This document shows positions 36,782-46,800 of a DNA stretch of 64,000 nt, in pieces. The notes beneath the pieces were generated by a model that did not search any database, was not told where the DNA came from, and was given only the letters and a program-made list of their open reading frames with translations. The DNA lies in assembly GCF_018918285.1 (NCBI RefSeq), contig NZ_JAHLQF010000001.1, forward strand, positions 759,284 to 823,283, given 5' to 3'. This DNA comes from Clostridium mobile. GTDB taxonomy: Bacteria; Bacillota; Clostridia; Clostridiales; Clostridiaceae. A program made the position numbers and the translations under genes. The number at the start of each line of letters is the position of its first letter. Within the stretch, counting starts at the first letter, position 1.

Positions 36782-36979
36782 TTATTTTTTATCTTTACTT
36801 TGTTGTTTGTTAATTTCTTCTTCCTTATCAGTATTGTATTTTATATTAGGTCTTTCTAATAAACTCCACAAATTCACATAAACAAAAGCTTCCTCTTTTC
36901 CTTTAATCTCAGCTCTATCTAAAAATATAAGCAAGTTACGCAGCTCTTGCTCTGTAAAATCTATTGATAAATTTCTCAT
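36782..36979 (-). CDS. Hypothetical 65-residue helical protein next to the radical SAM gene
   Basis: A small protein (LSIDFTEQELRNLLIFLDRA ... with a charged lysine-rich end) starts 3 bases after the radical SAM stop, behind AGGAGGCATAGCAT. It might be a partner of the peptide-maturation cassette or a tail chaperone. No family recognised. The helical, acidic N-terminal half is compatible with a peptide-recognition role, which is speculative. Confidence 0.55.
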   Translation of the reverse strand: MRNLSIDFTEQELRNLLIFLDRAEIKGKEEAFVYVNLWSLLERPNIKYNTDKEEEINKQQSKDKK

Positions 36980-36982
36980 ATG

Positions 36983-37759
36983 CTATGCCTCCTGTTCAAT
37001 ATTAATATGATTTTTATATACGTAATTCCTTAAATAATAAATTAAGTATGTACTATCTTTTTTACTGAAGCTCCCCAATGATATAGGTTCATAGTCTAAT
37101 GTGATTATTACAGAAGTTAACTTTCCTTTTTTCTTGTCTAGGGAAATTTTTTCGTGTTCATTAATAAAACTATTACAAAAATTTTTATCGATTGACATAG
37201 TGTTTTCAACTATACCTATATCAATTGCTTTCACACCTAACCTATTTAGAAATTTAACTCCTTTATGTAAATTATCCACATTTTCCTTATGACAAACCAT
37301 ATGAACCATTAATCTATCATTTAAATTGTTTTTAATTAGCTTTTTAATATTTCTTACCACTGTAAAATAATTTTCCTTACCATTTCTCCACAGTCTTAAT
37401 TTATTCATTTCTCTATTACCATCTAAACTAATTGAAATAAAAATATTATCATTCTCTCTGAAAAAATCTAATATATTTTTATTTAAAATAGTCAAATTTG
37501 TACTAATGTAATATCTTAAAACTGTAATTTTATTGAGATTATTCTCTAAATAATTATAAGCCTTTACTAACATATCAAATGTTAATAAAGGCTCACCACC
37601 AATAAATTCAATTATCTTATCTTGTTTTCCATCTTGAATTATCACATCTAATTGCACTTTTATTTCTTCCCAAGTGTATGCTCTTTCATATGATGTTTGA
37701 TAACAATACACACACCTGCAATTACACTGCTCGATTAGATATATTGTGTATCTGCTCAT
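36983..37759 (-). CDS. Radical SAM enzyme (compact, no SPASM) of the tail operon
   Basis: The 258-residue radical SAM protein has the cluster motif CNCRCVYCY (Cx3Cx2C, about residues 13-20), the SAM-contact GGEPLL and strand motifs ISTNLTILN and ISISLDG. It ends without the cysteine-rich SPASM/twitch extension, so it carries a single [4Fe-4S] cluster. It overlaps the 3' end of the second Cys-rich peptide gene by 38 bases, a strong sign of coupled expression. It probably modifies one or both adjacent peptides. Its presence inside a phage-tail operon is unusual. Confidence 0.85.
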   Translation of the reverse strand: MSRYTIYLIEQCNCRCVYCYQTSYERAYTWEEIKVQLDVIIQDGKQDKIIEFIGGEPLLTFDMLVKAYNYLENNLNKITVLRYYISTNLTILNKNILDFFRENDNIFISISLDGNREMNKLRLWRNGKENYFTVVRNIKKLIKNNLNDRLMVHMVCHKENVDNLHKGVKFLNRLGVKAIDIGIVENTMSIDKNFCNSFINEHEKISLDKKKGKLTSVIITLDYEPISLGSFSKKDSTYLIYYLRNYVYKNHINIEQEA

Positions 37760-37907
37760 TTAAGCTATCCTCCACAAAAATCCTTTGTGTATTGCAAGCA
37801 CACCTGGCATTACAAGTGCAAAATGTTCGTCCATGACAGGTAAACTCAGTATTGTCATCAAAAACAGATATTAATAATTCATCTAACTCCTGTATATATT
37901 TAAACAT
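37722..37907 (-). CDS. Cys-rich peptide 2, candidate radical SAM substrate (61 residues)
   Basis: The start is ATG 37907 behind GGGGTGATTTT; a longer upstream reading lacks support. The N-terminal leader-like half reads MFKYIQELDELLISVF, followed by a core with five cysteines (TCHGRTFCTCNARCACNT) and a C-terminal helix. The ELDEL motif recurs in the neighbouring peptide, as expected for a recognition sequence. The gene overlaps the compact radical SAM gene. It may be a RiPP-like decoration of the tail or a metal-binding subunit. Confidence 0.7.
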   Translation of the reverse strand: MFKYIQELDELLISVFDDNTEFTCHGRTFCTCNARCACNTQRIFVEDSLNEQIHNISNRAV

Positions 37908-37924
37908 AAAATCACCCCAATCAA

Positions 37925-38344
37925 CTATGGTGTAGGTGGTACATAGCCTTGACAAGTGCAATATCCCACGCAACAATCACTATTACAATTACAAGTACAA
38001 TTAGATACACAATGACATCCTTCAACAGCATTGCTATCACAAGAGCATTTTGTCATGCTTTCAAATACTCTTTTAAACTGTCCTAAAGATAAATCAGTAT
38101 TACTATATATCTTAGAATGACCGCTACAAATAGTTTTAGGTAGGTTATCTCCCCGTGTATCACTTCCATGTGAATCACACCCTAAATTTGAACCATCTCT
38201 AATTACATACATATTATTTATTAATTCATCTAATTCTTTAAAGTGATGCCATTTATCATTTACACTCAAAGATACTCCACCTTTAACTCTCTCACTTACG
38301 TGGTTTGTCATCCCTTTTAAGCTAATATCTTTAATAGTAGACAT
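37925..38344 (-). CDS. Cys-rich peptide 1, candidate radical SAM substrate (139 residues)
   Basis: The N-terminal part (about 1-60) contains HHFKELDELINNMY, sharing ELDEL with peptide 2. The C-terminal 45 residues hold eleven of thirteen cysteines in CxC and CxxxCxC spacing (TKCSCDS, GCHCVSNCTCNCNSDCC, GYCTCQGYVPPTP). That layout of leader plus Cys-dense core, 2 bases after a radical SAM-SPASM gene, is typical of ribosomally made, post-translationally modified peptides with thioether links. It ends VPPTP without a cleavage motif that I can recognise. Confidence 0.75.
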   Translation of the reverse strand: MSTIKDISLKGMTNHVSERVKGGVSLSVNDKWHHFKELDELINNMYVIRDGSNLGCDSHGSDTRGDNLPKTICSGHSKIYSNTDLSLGQFKRVFESMTKCSCDSNAVEGCHCVSNCTCNCNSDCCVGYCTCQGYVPPTP

Positions 38345-38346
38345 AC

Positions 38347-39642
38347 TTACACCACTTCCTTGTTCTCATTAAGTAGTTTTACCAATGTTTTCTGTATAAC
38401 ATTTTGATTAGCTTTTATATCCTGTAATTCTAAAAGCATTAGTTTAAATGCCTTTGCTAATATCTCTGTAGAATATTTATTGTAATATTCTTCATCTTTT
38501 CTTGCTTGATTACTCGAATTATACCTTTCTTTATAAAGCCCTAGTTCAATTAAGTCAACTTTCATTTTATCAGTATATTTTTTATCTATTAATGACATTT
38601 TACAATAACATCCTTGTATCTGTTGTAGCATATCTCCATTATGAACCCAATTTGTTGCTATACATCTATAACAATTATAATGTTCACATTTCTTATCGCA
38701 ACTCATATTGTCACAAGTATAGTCTTTATACGGTTTTATTTTTTCTAAATCAATACCATTCCAAACATCACCTATTTTAGTTTCTGCCTTATTATCATTA
38801 AAGTAAAAATTATGACAAGGGTATATATCTCCTTTGGCAGTTATAGTTATCAATGTCTTTCCTGCACCACATGGAGCATCTTTTTTCTTAGAAGGATATA
38901 AACACTTATTATATGGAGTAAAGTAATTTAATTCACTTATCTCATTTTTATATTTTATTTTATCTATTATGTAGTCATATATCTTACCTTGTTCTCTATC
39001 ATATATGTCTACATCACTTTCAGTCCACCCTTCTTCATGTACAGGCATGAACCATATGTTTTTCATATTCCACTCTTCTCTAAAAAATTTATATCCTTCA
39101 AATAAATATGGTAGGCTTTTACGATTAATACATCCATGAACAGTTAGCATTTCTGGATTGGTCTTATATATTTCTTTAAATTTAACTATGTTTTTTGCTA
39201 TTTTATCAAAACTACCACTGCCATCTATGTTAACTCTATACATATCATGAACTTCTTTTACTCCATCAATACTCAATTGACAGCTTAAATTTACCTTATC
39301 TTTATATTCCATAAACAACCAATATATATAATCATTCATTATTGTGCCATTGGTTATAATATCAGAAGTAAACTTAATGCCCGTTTCTTTTTGTTTCTTC
39401 AATCCATATATAAAAATAACCTCTATTAACTTAGAGTTTAATAGAGGTTCACCACCAAATAATAAAACATTTACATGATCTTTATTTTGTTTTTCAGCGT
39501 TTTCATATAATAAGTCAATTCCTTTCTTCGCAACTTCTTCTGTCATATTATAAGGATTTTTCTCAGGTACAAAGCAATATTTACAACGAAGATTGCAGTT
39601 CTCACTTATTAAAAAAGTCCCGTTTGTTGGTAACATATTCAT
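38347..39642 (-). CDS. Radical SAM-SPASM peptide maturase in the tail operon
   Basis: The 431-residue enzyme has the radical SAM motif NCNLRCKYCFVPEK (Cx3Cx2C), LLFGGEPLLNSKL and SCQLSIDGVKEVHD. The C-terminal SPASM domain (about 270-375) is cysteine-rich: CGAGKTLITITAKGDIYPCH, then CDNMSCDKKCEHYNCYRC and a final GCYC. SPASM enzymes of this plan install Cys-thioether or carbon-carbon links in peptides. It directly precedes the two Cys-rich peptide genes and follows the tail-tip gene by 26 bases. It resembles clostridial Cys-rich peptide maturases in general plan; the exact subfamily needs a profile search. Confidence 0.88.
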   Translation of the reverse strand: MNMLPTNGTFLISENCNLRCKYCFVPEKNPYNMTEEVAKKGIDLLYENAEKQNKDHVNVLLFGGEPLLNSKLIEVIFIYGLKKQKETGIKFTSDIITNGTIMNDYIYWLFMEYKDKVNLSCQLSIDGVKEVHDMYRVNIDGSGSFDKIAKNIVKFKEIYKTNPEMLTVHGCINRKSLPYLFEGYKFFREEWNMKNIWFMPVHEEGWTESDVDIYDREQGKIYDYIIDKIKYKNEISELNYFTPYNKCLYPSKKKDAPCGAGKTLITITAKGDIYPCHNFYFNDNKAETKIGDVWNGIDLEKIKPYKDYTCDNMSCDKKCEHYNCYRCIATNWVHNGDMLQQIQGCYCKMSLIDKKYTDKMKVDLIELGLYKERYNSSNQARKDEEYYNKYSTEILAKAFKLMLLELQDIKANQNVIQKTLVKLLNENKEVV

Positions 39643-39668
39643 TTTAAATTCTTCCTCTCTATAATAGA

Positions 39669-42600
39669 TTATTTTAATACAATGAAGTCAAATCCTGACC
39701 TAGAACTACCTGAGTTATACACAGTAACACTTGTAGCACTTTTTACAACCCTTATTTCACCTATATTTCCTTCAGGTGTGCCTCCTGTTGGAGTTATCGA
39801 AACTGAATAATTAGTATCACCGAAATTATGATTGATTGTTGTTCCTCCTGTTCCACTAAAGCTAGAACTAGCTCTAAACAATACAGGCAACATATATGTA
39901 TGTGTAGGAGCTCCCTTTATTTCTCCTCCTGAGAAATAAGCAATTCTCAGCCCATTAATATTAGTTGTGTTTAAGCTCATTCCATCGTCAGTCAAACTAA
40001 TTGAGGTTTTTCTTTGATTAGACATTATAGTTGCACCTGAACTATGGTTTATTTCAAATGCACTTCCAAACTTATCATACATTCCAAAGTTATTTTCATT
40101 ATTAGCAGTTATAAAGAATTCTTGACTATTATCATATGATCTAAATTGTATAAAACCACCTGTTTTTCTATCTCCACTCAACATACCACTTACATTATCT
40201 ACAGAACTTTTAGCTTTAATGATGATTTTTTCCTTATCATCTTCTCCATAAAGCTTTATTATACCTTGATTAAAACTTTCATCTTGCGAAGATATAAACA
40301 ACTTAGTTTTTTCTTCTTTATTGTTAAGCTTTATAGTGCCTCCACTATCATTACCTGTAATTTCAACTATCTTTTTACTTTGGTTATTTTTTATTTTCAT
40401 AACACCCATATCATTTAATGAGTGAATGCCTATTTCTATTCTTTCTTTGGCTTTATCTCCATTATATAACTTAAAAAATCCCCCTGTGTATGTGTAGTCT
40501 GGTGCAGATCCTAAGAAAGCATTTATATTTCCATTCCAGTCATTAATTAATAGTTTTCCGCCTTTAGCAGTATCTTTATATAGGTCTGCTAAGCATATTT
40601 TATTTTGAGAAATATCATACCTAAATACTCTAAACCTACCGTTAGCATCTACTTCGCCATCTGTATTTACTTTAAATATATCATCGCCACTTTTATTATT
40701 TATCCATATACATCCATTATCTATTCTTAATCCATTATCATCTAATACAGAATTTGTATTCATTACTACAAAGCTTTCGGCATGAACTTTCCCATCCATG
40801 TCTAACCACATTGTATCTTTCCAAATAGAGCTATCTTTCCTTTGTATTTTGATTCCTTCTTCTGGATTTAGATATATTCTATTCATTTTGTTTTTACTTA
40901 ATAATGACAAATCCATATTATAAGCTTCCATATGGCTATCATTAACCATAAAAGTATGATCACCATTAGAATCTCTATTAGTGATTATTAATTGATTAGA
41001 AGCCACTATTTTTCCAACAATTTTCTGTCCTACAATACCTTGCGGAGAAATGGCTAAGTCCACTGTTTTAAATCCATCTGTGGTCATAACTAACAAATCC
41101 GCTACTATTCTCAGTTGCCTATCTTCATTGTCCCCATCTTTGCACCATATTCCATGTCCATCAATACTAATCTTTTGATGAGGATTTTGACTTAAAATTT
41201 TATTCTTCGCAGCATCTAAAGCACTTTCTCTCATTTGGGTTACTAAATCATATCCATAGCTGCCCTTGTCCCAATTGCCTTTAAAAATGTCTATTGTTGT
41301 ATTTGAATTATTAAACTTATTTAGCATATTACTTATAAATTTTTCTGCATCATCATGATCATCCTTGTTGCTAAAGGTTAAGTTTATTTTTTTACCATCC
41401 CTGTCATATTCGATTTTCACTAATTTAACTACAATATCTATACCTAATTTAGAATGAAAAATATTAATATAATCTCCTTTTACTAGCTTATTCCAATCAT
41501 GTTGACATTCTACTACATCTAAAAAGTCCACCACATCGGTCTCAAACTCAATGGGAGGTGAACTTATTTTACTTAAAGCATGTTTTCCAGCAAAATATAA
41601 TTCCTTTACATTGAAATAATTAGTATTAGCCCAGGTTTGCTGAAAGGTCAACTTCTCTAATTTTTTTAATTGTTCTTCTGTGAAATTATTTTTTTTACTT
41701 AAAGAAACTCTTACTTGATTTATATCATTATTTTTACTTTCTATTTGATTCTCTTTGTTTTCTATCAATACTTTTTGATTCTCAATTTCTTGATCTTTAG
41801 CTGATATTTTTAAAGTTAGATTTAATATATTATTTTGAAACTTAGCTATTTCTTCTCTCTCTTCGTCTGTTTCAGCTTTTATATTCAAGAGATTACTAAT
41901 TTCATTTTCTCCTATACCATATAATCTTTCTAATTGCTTTATTAAAACATCTCGCTCTAATTCAAGTAAATCCTTCTCGCTCTCTAACTCATCTTTTTTA
42001 TTCTCTAGCTCAACGGATTCTACTACTAGTTCGTTTAATTCTTCAAGTAAATTATAAAATACAGAGGTATTTTCAGTAAGCTTCTCCTCATATTTATCCA
42101 AGGCTTCAATTAAATCTTGTGACATATATTTTTTATTTTTAAAATAGCTATAGTCTTCAATATATAATTGTCCTGTGGGATTGTAACTAGCAATATTTAA
42201 ATTGTCCTTCCCATATACATATAGTCTTGTTACTATTTCATCTGACTTTTCTATTTTTACTATATTTTTTAAATAGTTTTCGTTACTGATATAAAGCCCT
42301 TTATTCTTTCTTTGCTTATCCTCTTCACTGTCTTTATCATTATAGATATTAATTTTATTATTTAGGGTGTCAAATTCTAACACACATTCATAGGATTTTT
42401 GTACATCATTTAATAAAAAATCTAGCCAGCTTTTTTTCATACCATCAAATATTCTATATTTCTTATGTAACTGTCCCAATTCCTCGTCAGCATATTCAGC
42501 CTTATGTTCTACAGTTCCTAATGTCCAATTCTTTACATATTGAGGTAATATTTCAGTAAATATTCCTTCTCCCGTTTCAATATCATCACTTCTCAATTGC

Positions 42601-42977
42601 CATGTTGTAGCTACATCTATCTCTATATTTACTTTACTTAAAACATATTCCTCACTATAACAATGGACATACATAGTTTCCTTATCTTCACCTACTAATT
42701 TCACTTTATCTATAACAAAGTACTGCTCATTGTTTAATTTGATGGTATACCATCCATTTATCAAATCCCAATTAGGATTTTTAATTTGTTTATACTGAAA
42801 TTGTATGTAATGGGGAATATAAAATTCTAGCTCGTCTGTTTCCCTATATTTCTTAGTTATTTTCACTCCATAGGCTTCATTTAAAAAAGCTATCTCTTCT
42901 TCTTTATTGCTTTTGCATAAAACTAATTCTATTTTTTCACTAAATGTTTTTAATGACTTATCTATATCACCAAACAT
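39669..42977 (-). CDS. Tail-tip/hub protein (phage tail endopeptidase family, Tal-like)
   Basis: The product has 1102 residues. The N-terminal about 380 residues fit the Prophage_tail (gp27-like hub) family (ETDELEFYIPHYIQFQYKQI, DEIVTRLYVYGKDNLNIASY). About 310-440 is a coiled coil. The middle repeats the hub closing domain (VVECQHDWNKLVKGDYINIF). The long C-terminal part is beta-helical (NRDSNGDHTFMVNDSHMEAY; GTIKLNNKEEKTKLF) and ends in a small beta domain, GFDFIVLK. It forms the tip that contacts the cell envelope. Confidence 0.82.
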   Translation of the reverse strand: MFGDIDKSLKTFSEKIELVLCKSNKEEEIAFLNEAYGVKITKKYRETDELEFYIPHYIQFQYKQIKNPNWDLINGWYTIKLNNEQYFVIDKVKLVGEDKETMYVHCYSEEYVLSKVNIEIDVATTWQLRSDDIETGEGIFTEILPQYVKNWTLGTVEHKAEYADEELGQLHKKYRIFDGMKKSWLDFLLNDVQKSYECVLEFDTLNNKINIYNDKDSEEDKQRKNKGLYISNENYLKNIVKIEKSDEIVTRLYVYGKDNLNIASYNPTGQLYIEDYSYFKNKKYMSQDLIEALDKYEEKLTENTSVFYNLLEELNELVVESVELENKKDELESEKDLLELERDVLIKQLERLYGIGENEISNLLNIKAETDEEREEIAKFQNNILNLTLKISAKDQEIENQKVLIENKENQIESKNNDINQVRVSLSKKNNFTEEQLKKLEKLTFQQTWANTNYFNVKELYFAGKHALSKISSPPIEFETDVVDFLDVVECQHDWNKLVKGDYINIFHSKLGIDIVVKLVKIEYDRDGKKINLTFSNKDDHDDAEKFISNMLNKFNNSNTTIDIFKGNWDKGSYGYDLVTQMRESALDAAKNKILSQNPHQKISIDGHGIWCKDGDNEDRQLRIVADLLVMTTDGFKTVDLAISPQGIVGQKIVGKIVASNQLIITNRDSNGDHTFMVNDSHMEAYNMDLSLLSKNKMNRIYLNPEEGIKIQRKDSSIWKDTMWLDMDGKVHAESFVVMNTNSVLDDNGLRIDNGCIWINNKSGDDIFKVNTDGEVDANGRFRVFRYDISQNKICLADLYKDTAKGGKLLINDWNGNINAFLGSAPDYTYTGGFFKLYNGDKAKERIEIGIHSLNDMGVMKIKNNQSKKIVEITGNDSGGTIKLNNKEEKTKLFISSQDESFNQGIIKLYGEDDKEKIIIKAKSSVDNVSGMLSGDRKTGGFIQFRSYDNSQEFFITANNENNFGMYDKFGSAFEINHSSGATIMSNQRKTSISLTDDGMSLNTTNINGLRIAYFSGGEIKGAPTHTYMLPVLFRASSSFSGTGGTTINHNFGDTNYSVSITPTGGTPEGNIGEIRVVKSATSVTVYNSGSSRSGFDFIVLK

Positions 42978-42998
42978 CTTTACAATATCACCTCGATT

Positions 42999-43787
42999 CT
43001 ATAATGAAATAGGATAACTTGTCCTGATAACAACTTTTACATTGCCCTTTATTTGTATTCTGTTTTTACCCTGAACCAATCTAAACCAATTCTTATTGAA
43101 ATTATTAAGTCTGTATATACCGCTTTCTTCTAAACTACTTTTAATTTGTTTTAAATCATTGTTTATATATATTTTTTCACCCTTTTTTAACCCTATAAAC
43201 TTAAACTCTTCATTGTTATTAGTTAAATTTATTATTGAAACCTCAGTATCATCTGTCATTTCTATCATCACTTCAGGATAGTAATAATTTAATACATTAG
43301 ACATATTCCTTATTTCTATTGTGTTACTTGGGTTCTTTGTGTAGTCATATACCTCCATTACAGTTTTAGTATATGGAAAAGGCCCATTGCATCTAAATTT
43401 AATAGTAATATATCCTTTTTTATTTCCATTATCATATCTCTTAGGATCTCCTACAGGCATGCAATAGTAAACTATATCTCTGTTATCGCCTAAGATTAAT
43501 GTTTTATATTGTCTATCTTTATATAACCATCTATTTATCTTCCATCTTGTATCCATATCCCATTCTGAAAACTCATCATTACAAAAAGTAATTTCTAACT
43601 CTAAAGCATTTGATTTAACACCAAAAAAATAAGGAGTATCTCTCAAGCCTACTTCCTCTTCTAAAATACTCCTACTGTACCCAAAAGGCATTTCTATCAT
43701 ACCAGAATTTATTTCAACTACTAATAATCCTAAATCTCTACTATTAATACCGTCATAAACTATATAATCTTCTAAACATGAGGACAT
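42999..43787 (-). CDS. Distal tail protein (Dit, siphovirus tail family)
   Basis: The 262 residues show the Dit plan: an N-terminal ring domain (YDGINSRDLGLLVVEIN, GLRDTPYFFGVKSNALELEI, RWKINRWLYKDRQYKTLIL) and a C-terminal galectin-like domain after NTIEIRN. It forms the hexameric hub linking the tail tube to the tip. It lies between the tape measure and the tip gene, the invariant order of siphophage tails. Confidence 0.85.
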   Translation of the reverse strand: MSSCLEDYIVYDGINSRDLGLLVVEINSGMIEMPFGYSRSILEEEVGLRDTPYFFGVKSNALELEITFCNDEFSEWDMDTRWKINRWLYKDRQYKTLILGDNRDIVYYCMPVGDPKRYDNGNKKGYITIKFRCNGPFPYTKTVMEVYDYTKNPSNTIEIRNMSNVLNYYYPEVMIEMTDDTEVSIINLTNNNEEFKFIGLKKGEKIYINNDLKQIKSSLEESGIYRLNNFNKNWFRLVQGKNRIQIKGNVKVVIRTSYPISL

Positions 43788-43805
43788 TTAAACTTCACCT
43801 CCCGT

Positions 43806-43844
43806 AAAAATAGTGCGCATAGTTTTTCTACCCACACTATTTTT
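43806..43844 (-). terminator. Hairpin between tape measure and distal tail genes
   Basis: AAAAATAGTG (43806-43815) and CACTATTTTT (43835-43844) form a perfect 10-bp stem; on the minus strand the 3' arm ends in TTTTT. It lies inside the operon, so it would act as a partial terminator or as a 3'-end stabiliser for the upstream message. Confidence 0.6.
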
Positions 43845-43852
43845 AAATTATT

Positions 43853-46800
43853 TTAAATATGACCTAACCCCTTCATTTTTTGATATAACTTTTCTATAGC
43901 ATTGTTGCCAGCTTGTTCAATTTTAGGTATGATATCACTAGTTGCATTACCTTCTATGTTTATAAGCTTATCTATTTCTATTCCCCTGCTGTATCCTGAA
44001 TTTGAAGAATGATTCATAGAATCTAATAATGAATAAGGAATACAATTTGATGCTGTTTGAGATACTGTTCTTTTTGTTAATTCATTTATCTGTGATGTAT
44101 TCAACACTGCTTCAAAATTACTTGTACTTCTATAAGGTACTGCTAGCTGACTTTCAGCTATGAACCCACTCCTCATATAAGAACGCTTTTTCAAATATTT
44201 TGATATTTCTTCTTTTGTTTTTTCAGTGTTCTTTCCTATAGGTATCTTATCCGCTATTGAATTTGTATCGTTATTTTTGAATTTATCTTCAGCAACACCT
44301 ACTATTACATCTCCTATATTAATTCTTATTCTTTTTATTTCTTCTTCTGACATTTTTGAAATATCTATAACTTCATAATCATTTCCATCAAAAGCTTCCT
44401 TGGCATTTGTATAGTCATTAACAGCTCTATCATTAGACATTGCATAAACTTTCTTTTTTCCTTGTGAAATATTAGAGTCGTTAGATTCTGAAATATTATT
44501 ATTTATTTTTTCTAGTACACCATCTTTTAATAATTCTCTAACCTTTTCTAAATTATCAATAAGTTCCGTTTTTATTTTATTGCCTAATGCACTTAGCCCT
44601 TCTCCCCATTTGTTTTCATATTCCTCAATGGCTATGTTTAAATCTATTAGGTTTCCTTTTACATCACTTATTAATCCACTATTTATGACTTGTCTAACTT
44701 CTCTATATAAATTATCCTTTTCTAGACGACCCTCATAATACTTATCTATCTCCTTCATTTCTTCTTCTAATTTTTGTTTCTTATCTTCATATTTTTTATC
44801 TTCAGCTTTTTTCTTTTCATCTACGTCTTTAGAATAATTTTTCTTTAATTCTTCTAATTCCTTTTTCTTTAATTCATTATTTCTTTTATACTTTTCTTCT
44901 TCAATTTTTTCGTCTAAGTCATTTAAATCTTTTAGTAACCCTTCTCTCATAGCTCTACCTTGAATAGTATCTACAAGAGCCAATGAATCATATTTTTGTT
45001 GTAATGTATTTCGTTCTTTCTGAAGATTTTCTAGTTTTTTATCATATTCATCTTTGCTTATTTTCTCTTCAAGCTCTTTAAGTTGCAAGTCAACTATATC
45101 GATTAAACCTTGCTTTTCCTTCTCTAAGTTTTCTAATCTTTTTTTATGCCTCTCATCTTCTAGCTTCATCTCTTTTTGCTTTGATTCTTTTGCTAGCTTT
45201 TGTTGCTCTTCATAATTTTTTCTTATAATTTCTATAATTTTATCTTCAACAGATTTTACAAAACCTAGGATTTCTTCATTTTGTCTTTTTAAACTTTCAG
45301 TGTGATTTAAAATGCTTATATTTAAATCTTTAATATTTTGTTTATATCTATCTGTAGTTTCATTAATCAAAGTCCACTGATCAGAATTTTCTTTTACCGA
45401 TTTTAATTGATTTTCTAAATCTTCTATTACTTTTAAGCGGTAATCTCTTTCCTCTTTTTCTTTGTATATTATCTCATTAATCAATTCTGCTCTAACTTTG
45501 TAATTTTCTTTATCTGTTATATCTAATATATCTAATTTGTATTGAACATCATCTATTTCTTTTTTTATTTTTTCAGCGCCAGTATCATGTATCTTTATTT
45601 TTATTTCTAACTGTTGTTTTCTTATATCTTCTTTTAATTTATCTATTTCTTTTATTGCTTTTCCGCTTTCGACATAAGTTTTGAAAGTTAGATCTAGATA
45701 TTTATTCATTTCTTCTTGCAAATTTTCAACCTGTTTTTTTGCATTTTCTTTAGCTTCCCCTGATAAAGAATTAGCCCAAGATTGTTTAGAACTTAGAATT
45801 TGCTGATAGTTTGTTATTTCTCCCCTAGAACCAAACTTAACCCCTTGATTACCGAGTGACCCTTTTAACTCTACTCTTTCCTTTAGTTGCTCCTCATTTA
45901 GTTGTTTATATAAACCCTGTTTTTTGTTGAGTAAGTCTATTTCTTTTTCTAAGTTATTTATTTTCTCCTGGTTATATACTCTATCATTAATCTGCTGGTA
46001 ACTTTCTATCTGATTCTGAACATCTTGTATAGCATCATTTAATTGTTTATATCTATCAGTTTTTAAATTGATGTCTTCTATTTCTTTTTTTGAATTAGAA
46101 TTATCAATTGTTTTTGAGTTAGAATTATCAATATCTCCAGAAGAAAAATATGGTACTTTAATTTCTGCTCCAATTTCATCAAAAACCTCTTTAGATTTTT
46201 GTAACTGCTCAGTTAACTCTTGAATTTGACTATAAATATCTTTACCTTCGCCTTCTTTTGCAAGACTTGATGCTTTAGTTCCTTTTAGTAAGGTATCTGC
46301 CCAATCATCGTCTGGCAATTTCATGGACTCAAAAATATCTCCTTGAATTTTATAATACTTACCCCAAAGATCATTTAAATTCAATACAAGTTCCTGCTCT
46401 ACAGCAATTTTAGCTTCTGCCAAATTCTTAGCATTCTGAAGCTCCTCTCTCTGTCCCTTACTTAATGTAATCCCATGTTGTTTTAATCGATCTTCTAATT
46501 TATCTATACCACCTATATTGTTTTGGTAATACTTGTCACTAGCCATTATCATCTTCTTATAGGCATTTTCAGTTTCACTTTTTTGCTCTTGTATTTTTTT
46601 ATCAATTTCGCCATGTAAAGCTTTTTCATCATTTAAATAGTTTAATAGTTCTGGAAATTTCTCTAATAAAGAATTTAATGTAGACTCGCTATATTTACTA
46701 TTATTACTATACTCATCTTGTGCTTTGTTTAATTCAGCTAATACATTTTTAGTATCCATAAAGCTCTTAGCTAGCTTTTCGAATGGTTCAGCACTCATAG

